A stretch of DNA of 10,168 nucleotides from an uncultured Mycoplasmataceae bacterium (GTDB taxonomy: Bacteria > Bacillota_I > Bacilli_A > Mycoplasmatales > Mycoplasmoidaceae): assembly GCA_949283985.1 (NCBI GenBank), contig CASDUM010000066.1, forward strand, positions 1 to 10,168, in the 5' to 3' direction. Positions 9,068-10,168 of the stretch are shown piece by piece; position 1 is the stretch's first letter; every line of letters starts with the position of its first letter. The notes under the pieces are model-generated. The model was not told the origin of the DNA. It searched no databases and saw only the letters and a list, made by a program, of their open reading frames with translations. The position numbers and the translations under genes are program-made.

Positions 9068-9209
9068 AATTACGTAATTATTTAAATATTTATAAAAAAT
9101 TACATTATTAATTATATAAATAGTTATTATAAAAATTACAATTAAGTAATCAAATATGGAATTATTATATTAAATTACATAATCAATTACGTAAAAAATT
9201 ATGTAATTA
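9068..9209. repeat. Promoter-proximal iteron cluster (ATTAYGTAAT), candidate centromere/operator
   Basis: A palindromic ten-base motif recurs upstream of parA. A perfect copy, ATTACGTAAT, is at 9069-9078, within a 12-bp palindrome at 9068-9079. Near copies are ATTACATTAT (9099-9108) and ATTAAGTAAT (9141-9150). A direct-repeat triad with exact 12-base spacing is ATTACATAAT (9174-9183), ATTACGTAAA (9186-9195) and ATTATGTAAT (9198-9207). The copy at 9141 overlaps the likely parA -35. Short direct or inverted repeats with such spacing are typical binding sites of dimeric RHH proteins, and the adjacent gene encodes one. Function is inferred from this arrangement. Confidence 0.72.
9126..9153 (-). 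promoter_or_regulatory. Candidate parA operon promoter
   Basis: Reading leftward, TTGATT (9148-9153) and TATAAT (9126-9131) are separated by 16 bases, a near-consensus sigma-70-type promoter about 87 bases before the parA start codon. The -35 overlaps the repeat copy at 9141-9150, which suggests repression by the RHH protein. A second TATAAT on the same strand at 9164-9169, without a good -35, is an alternative. Confidence 0.5.
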
Positions 9210-9344
9210 TTATTTGATTAGAATATATTTACTCTTAAAATCATCCGGTTTTCTTTTAAATTAAACAATAAATTAAATTCACATGTGTTAAATATGCTAT
9301 TTTTTAATGTTTTCATGCGATTTTGTGGACTTTTTTGAATTTTA

Positions 9345-9353
9345 TGTTATAAT
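9345..9353 (+). promoter_or_regulatory. Rightward extended -10 element in the non-coding region
   Basis: TGTTATAAT matches TGnTATAAT exactly. TTGTGG at 9323-9328 could serve as a -35, but the spacing of 19 is long. A transcript would start near 9360 and run toward, and antisense to, the 3' end of the abi gene. No convincing product was found downstream, so this may be an untranslated RNA promoter or chance in AT-rich DNA. Confidence 0.3.
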
Positions 9354-9458
9354 ATACTTGAAATTGGTTTTACCCCATTTAAATTGCGTTATTTTAAATT
9401 TATTGAAATCTAGATCATTTTTTATGAAAAAATTAACAGGTGTTTTAAAAATATGTTA

Positions 9459-9483
9459 TTATATATTACATAGTAATATATAA
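9459..9483. repeat. Perfect 11-bp inverted repeat
   Basis: TTATATATTAC (9459-9469) and GTAATATATAA (9473-9483) are exact inverted copies with a three-base spacer. It lies 75 bases beyond the abi stop codon in the direction of abi transcription, and on that strand CATATTTTT follows, so it could work as a weak AT-only terminator for abi. Its inner ends, ATTAC and GTAAT, are the half-sites of the neighbouring iterons, so it may instead be a spaced binding site. Confidence 0.55.
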
Positions 9484-9513
9484 AATAGAAATAAAAGTTT
9501 CTATAGGTTTGAA

Positions 9514-9555
9514 ATTACATAAAAAATTACGTAACCATAATTGATTACGTAATCA
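9514..9555. repeat. Distal iteron cluster (ATTAYGTAAT) at the end of the abi gene
   Basis: Three copies of the motif found upstream of parA recur here: ATTACATAAA (9514-9523), ATTACGTAAC (9526-9535; 12-base spacing, and the same order of variants as the proximal triad) and ATTACGTAAT (9544-9553; 18-base spacing). The last lies inside a 14-bp perfect palindrome, TGATTACGTAATCA (9542-9555), ending two bases from the abi stop codon. The two triads are 340 bases apart, measured from first copy to first copy, which would allow a looped or spread partition complex. Confidence 0.72.
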
Positions 9556-9557
9556 TG

Positions 9558-10168
9558 TTAAATAATATTTTTAATTTTATCTATTTCTGTAAAACAGTTG
9601 TTCATAAAAATATCAGATTTACTAGTGTCATTATATTCCAAATATTTTCTAATAATTCTTACAGAATCTTGAATTGGAATTTCATCAATTGATAATAAAG
9701 ATAAATTATGAGCAATATTATTTCTTATTAGATTTGTCTTTTTAAAAAAATCTTTATCTATTTTTAAAATATTTAGAGATTTAATAATTAAATTAAGTAT
9801 ATTGTTATTCATATTTTCCGCTAGCTTTATAAATTCACCATATGTTATTGAAAAAATATATTCTTCTAATGATTCATATTTTTTAACTTTATTGATAATT
9901 GGTTTGATTTTTTGAAATTCATCATTAAAGTTATTACTATTTAGAATAACATCTTTAAACGTTTTATATTTTTTATTAAAATAATAAACAAAAATAGTTT
10001 TAATTTCTCTTTCGATTTTTAATATTCAAGGAAATAATATATTTTTCATATTATTGTCAAATCAATATATAGATATAATTTGATCATCAGTCATTTTTTG
10101 CTTTAAAATTTTAGAATAATTTTTCTTTATATATTTTAAAATATTTTTTTCATTTATAATTGATTTCA
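9558..10168 (-). CDS. Abi_2 family abortive-infection protein (AbiD/AbiF-like), N-terminus outside window
   Basis: The last 202 residues of a gene that begins beyond the right edge. Two TGA codons are read as Trp (SIYWFDNN and FPWILKIE); with the standard code only 84 residues would be seen. The pattern of the Abi_2 family is clear: IYWFDNNMKNILFPWILKIE resembles the family's L-Y-x-F-D-x-x-L-R-x-x-[LIF] helix followed by I-E-x-x-[IL]-K, then SLEEYIFSITYGEFIKL matches the usual x-W-x-x-[IV]-E-x-x-[ST]-F/Y-G-x-[LF]-x-K segment. Near the C-terminus, LIRNNIAHN (9708-9725 for the R to H span) gives the R-x4-H motif of HEPN ribonucleases, normally L-R-N-x-x-A-H-N-x-R. Family members abort phage infection, probably by RNA cleavage. 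About 90-110 N-terminal residues are missing if the length is typical. It is transcribed toward parA but is separated from it by about 0.5 kb. Confidence 0.82.

Larger units (their letters stand above)
9052..9557. other. Non-coding region between parA and the abi gene
   Basis: About 0.5 kb without a supportable gene. The 150 bases nearest parA hold the likely parA promoter and a cluster of ATTAYGTAAT repeats. A second repeat cluster sits at the far end, touching the abi stop codon. Between them (about 9220-9510) is AT-rich sequence with a rightward extended -10 and an 11-bp inverted repeat. No tRNA, CRISPR or clear structured RNA was recognised. Confidence 0.7.

Noticed and set aside
9280..9290. 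TTCACATGTG as a chromosomal parS-like site
   Set aside because: The chromosomal parS core is GTTTCACGTGAAAC. This site matches only the CAC/GTG halves with the wrong centre and occurs once.
9322..9332. TTGTGGACT as a DnaA box
   Set aside because: The complement, AGTCCACAA, shares only TCCACA with TTATCCACA, and no cluster of such sites is present, so an origin cannot be claimed here.
9366..9400. GGTTTTACCCC... as a CRISPR repeat or tracrRNA start
   Set aside because: Only one copy is present, with no spacers, no anti-repeat and no cas gene in the window.
9424..9483. A 19-codon rightward frame starting MKKLTGVLKI
   Set aside because: It has no ribosome binding site, ends inside the inverted repeat, and resembles nothing; AT-rich DNA gives many such frames.

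Overview
The window comes from a mollicute (wall-less Mycoplasma/Spiroplasma/Mesoplasma-type bacterium). It is very AT-rich, and six of its eight genes read through in-frame TGA codons as tryptophan (genetic code 4) at positions where the family expects Trp, for example HHLIWEIVDN in GyrB. The gene order dnaN-yaaA-gyrB-gyrA is that of the region just downstream of dnaA and the chromosomal origin. dnaA itself would lie left of position 1 and is not visible. I cannot name the species.

Left block, + strand (25-6700): dnaN (sliding clamp) ends in a hairpin terminator. A promoter with an extended -10 then starts a tight run of yaaA (S4 RNA-binding protein), gyrB, gyrA and a family-2 glycosyltransferase, with overlapping or nearly touching ends. 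gyrB is intact in sequence and frame from end to end except for two TAA stops and a Gly-to-Val change within 36 bases (3077-3112), inside the TOPRIM domain. gyrA is complete.

Right block, - strand (10168 down to 6719): the two blocks converge on a shared bidirectional terminator (6674-6720). Reading leftward from the right edge there is the C-terminal two thirds of an Abi_2-type (AbiD/AbiF-like) HEPN abortive-infection protein, then a 0.5 kb non-coding region, then a compact operon: parA, a 185-residue protein whose C-terminus is a ribbon-helix-helix (RHH) DNA-binding domain, and galE. The RHH domain lies partly behind a TGA codon and is lost if the standard code is used.

The non-coding region carries two clusters of a palindromic motif, ATTAYGTAAT, with a 12-base repeat spacing. 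One cluster sits at the parA promoter and one at the end of the abi gene. ParA + RHH adaptor + upstream iterons has the layout of a plasmid-type (type Ib-like) DNA partition system: ParA ATPase, centromere-binding protein and centromere. Its presence next to the chromosomal replication genes, co-transcribed with a sugar epimerase and beside an anti-phage gene, is the most unusual feature of the window. The canonical chromosomal parS sequence was not seen.
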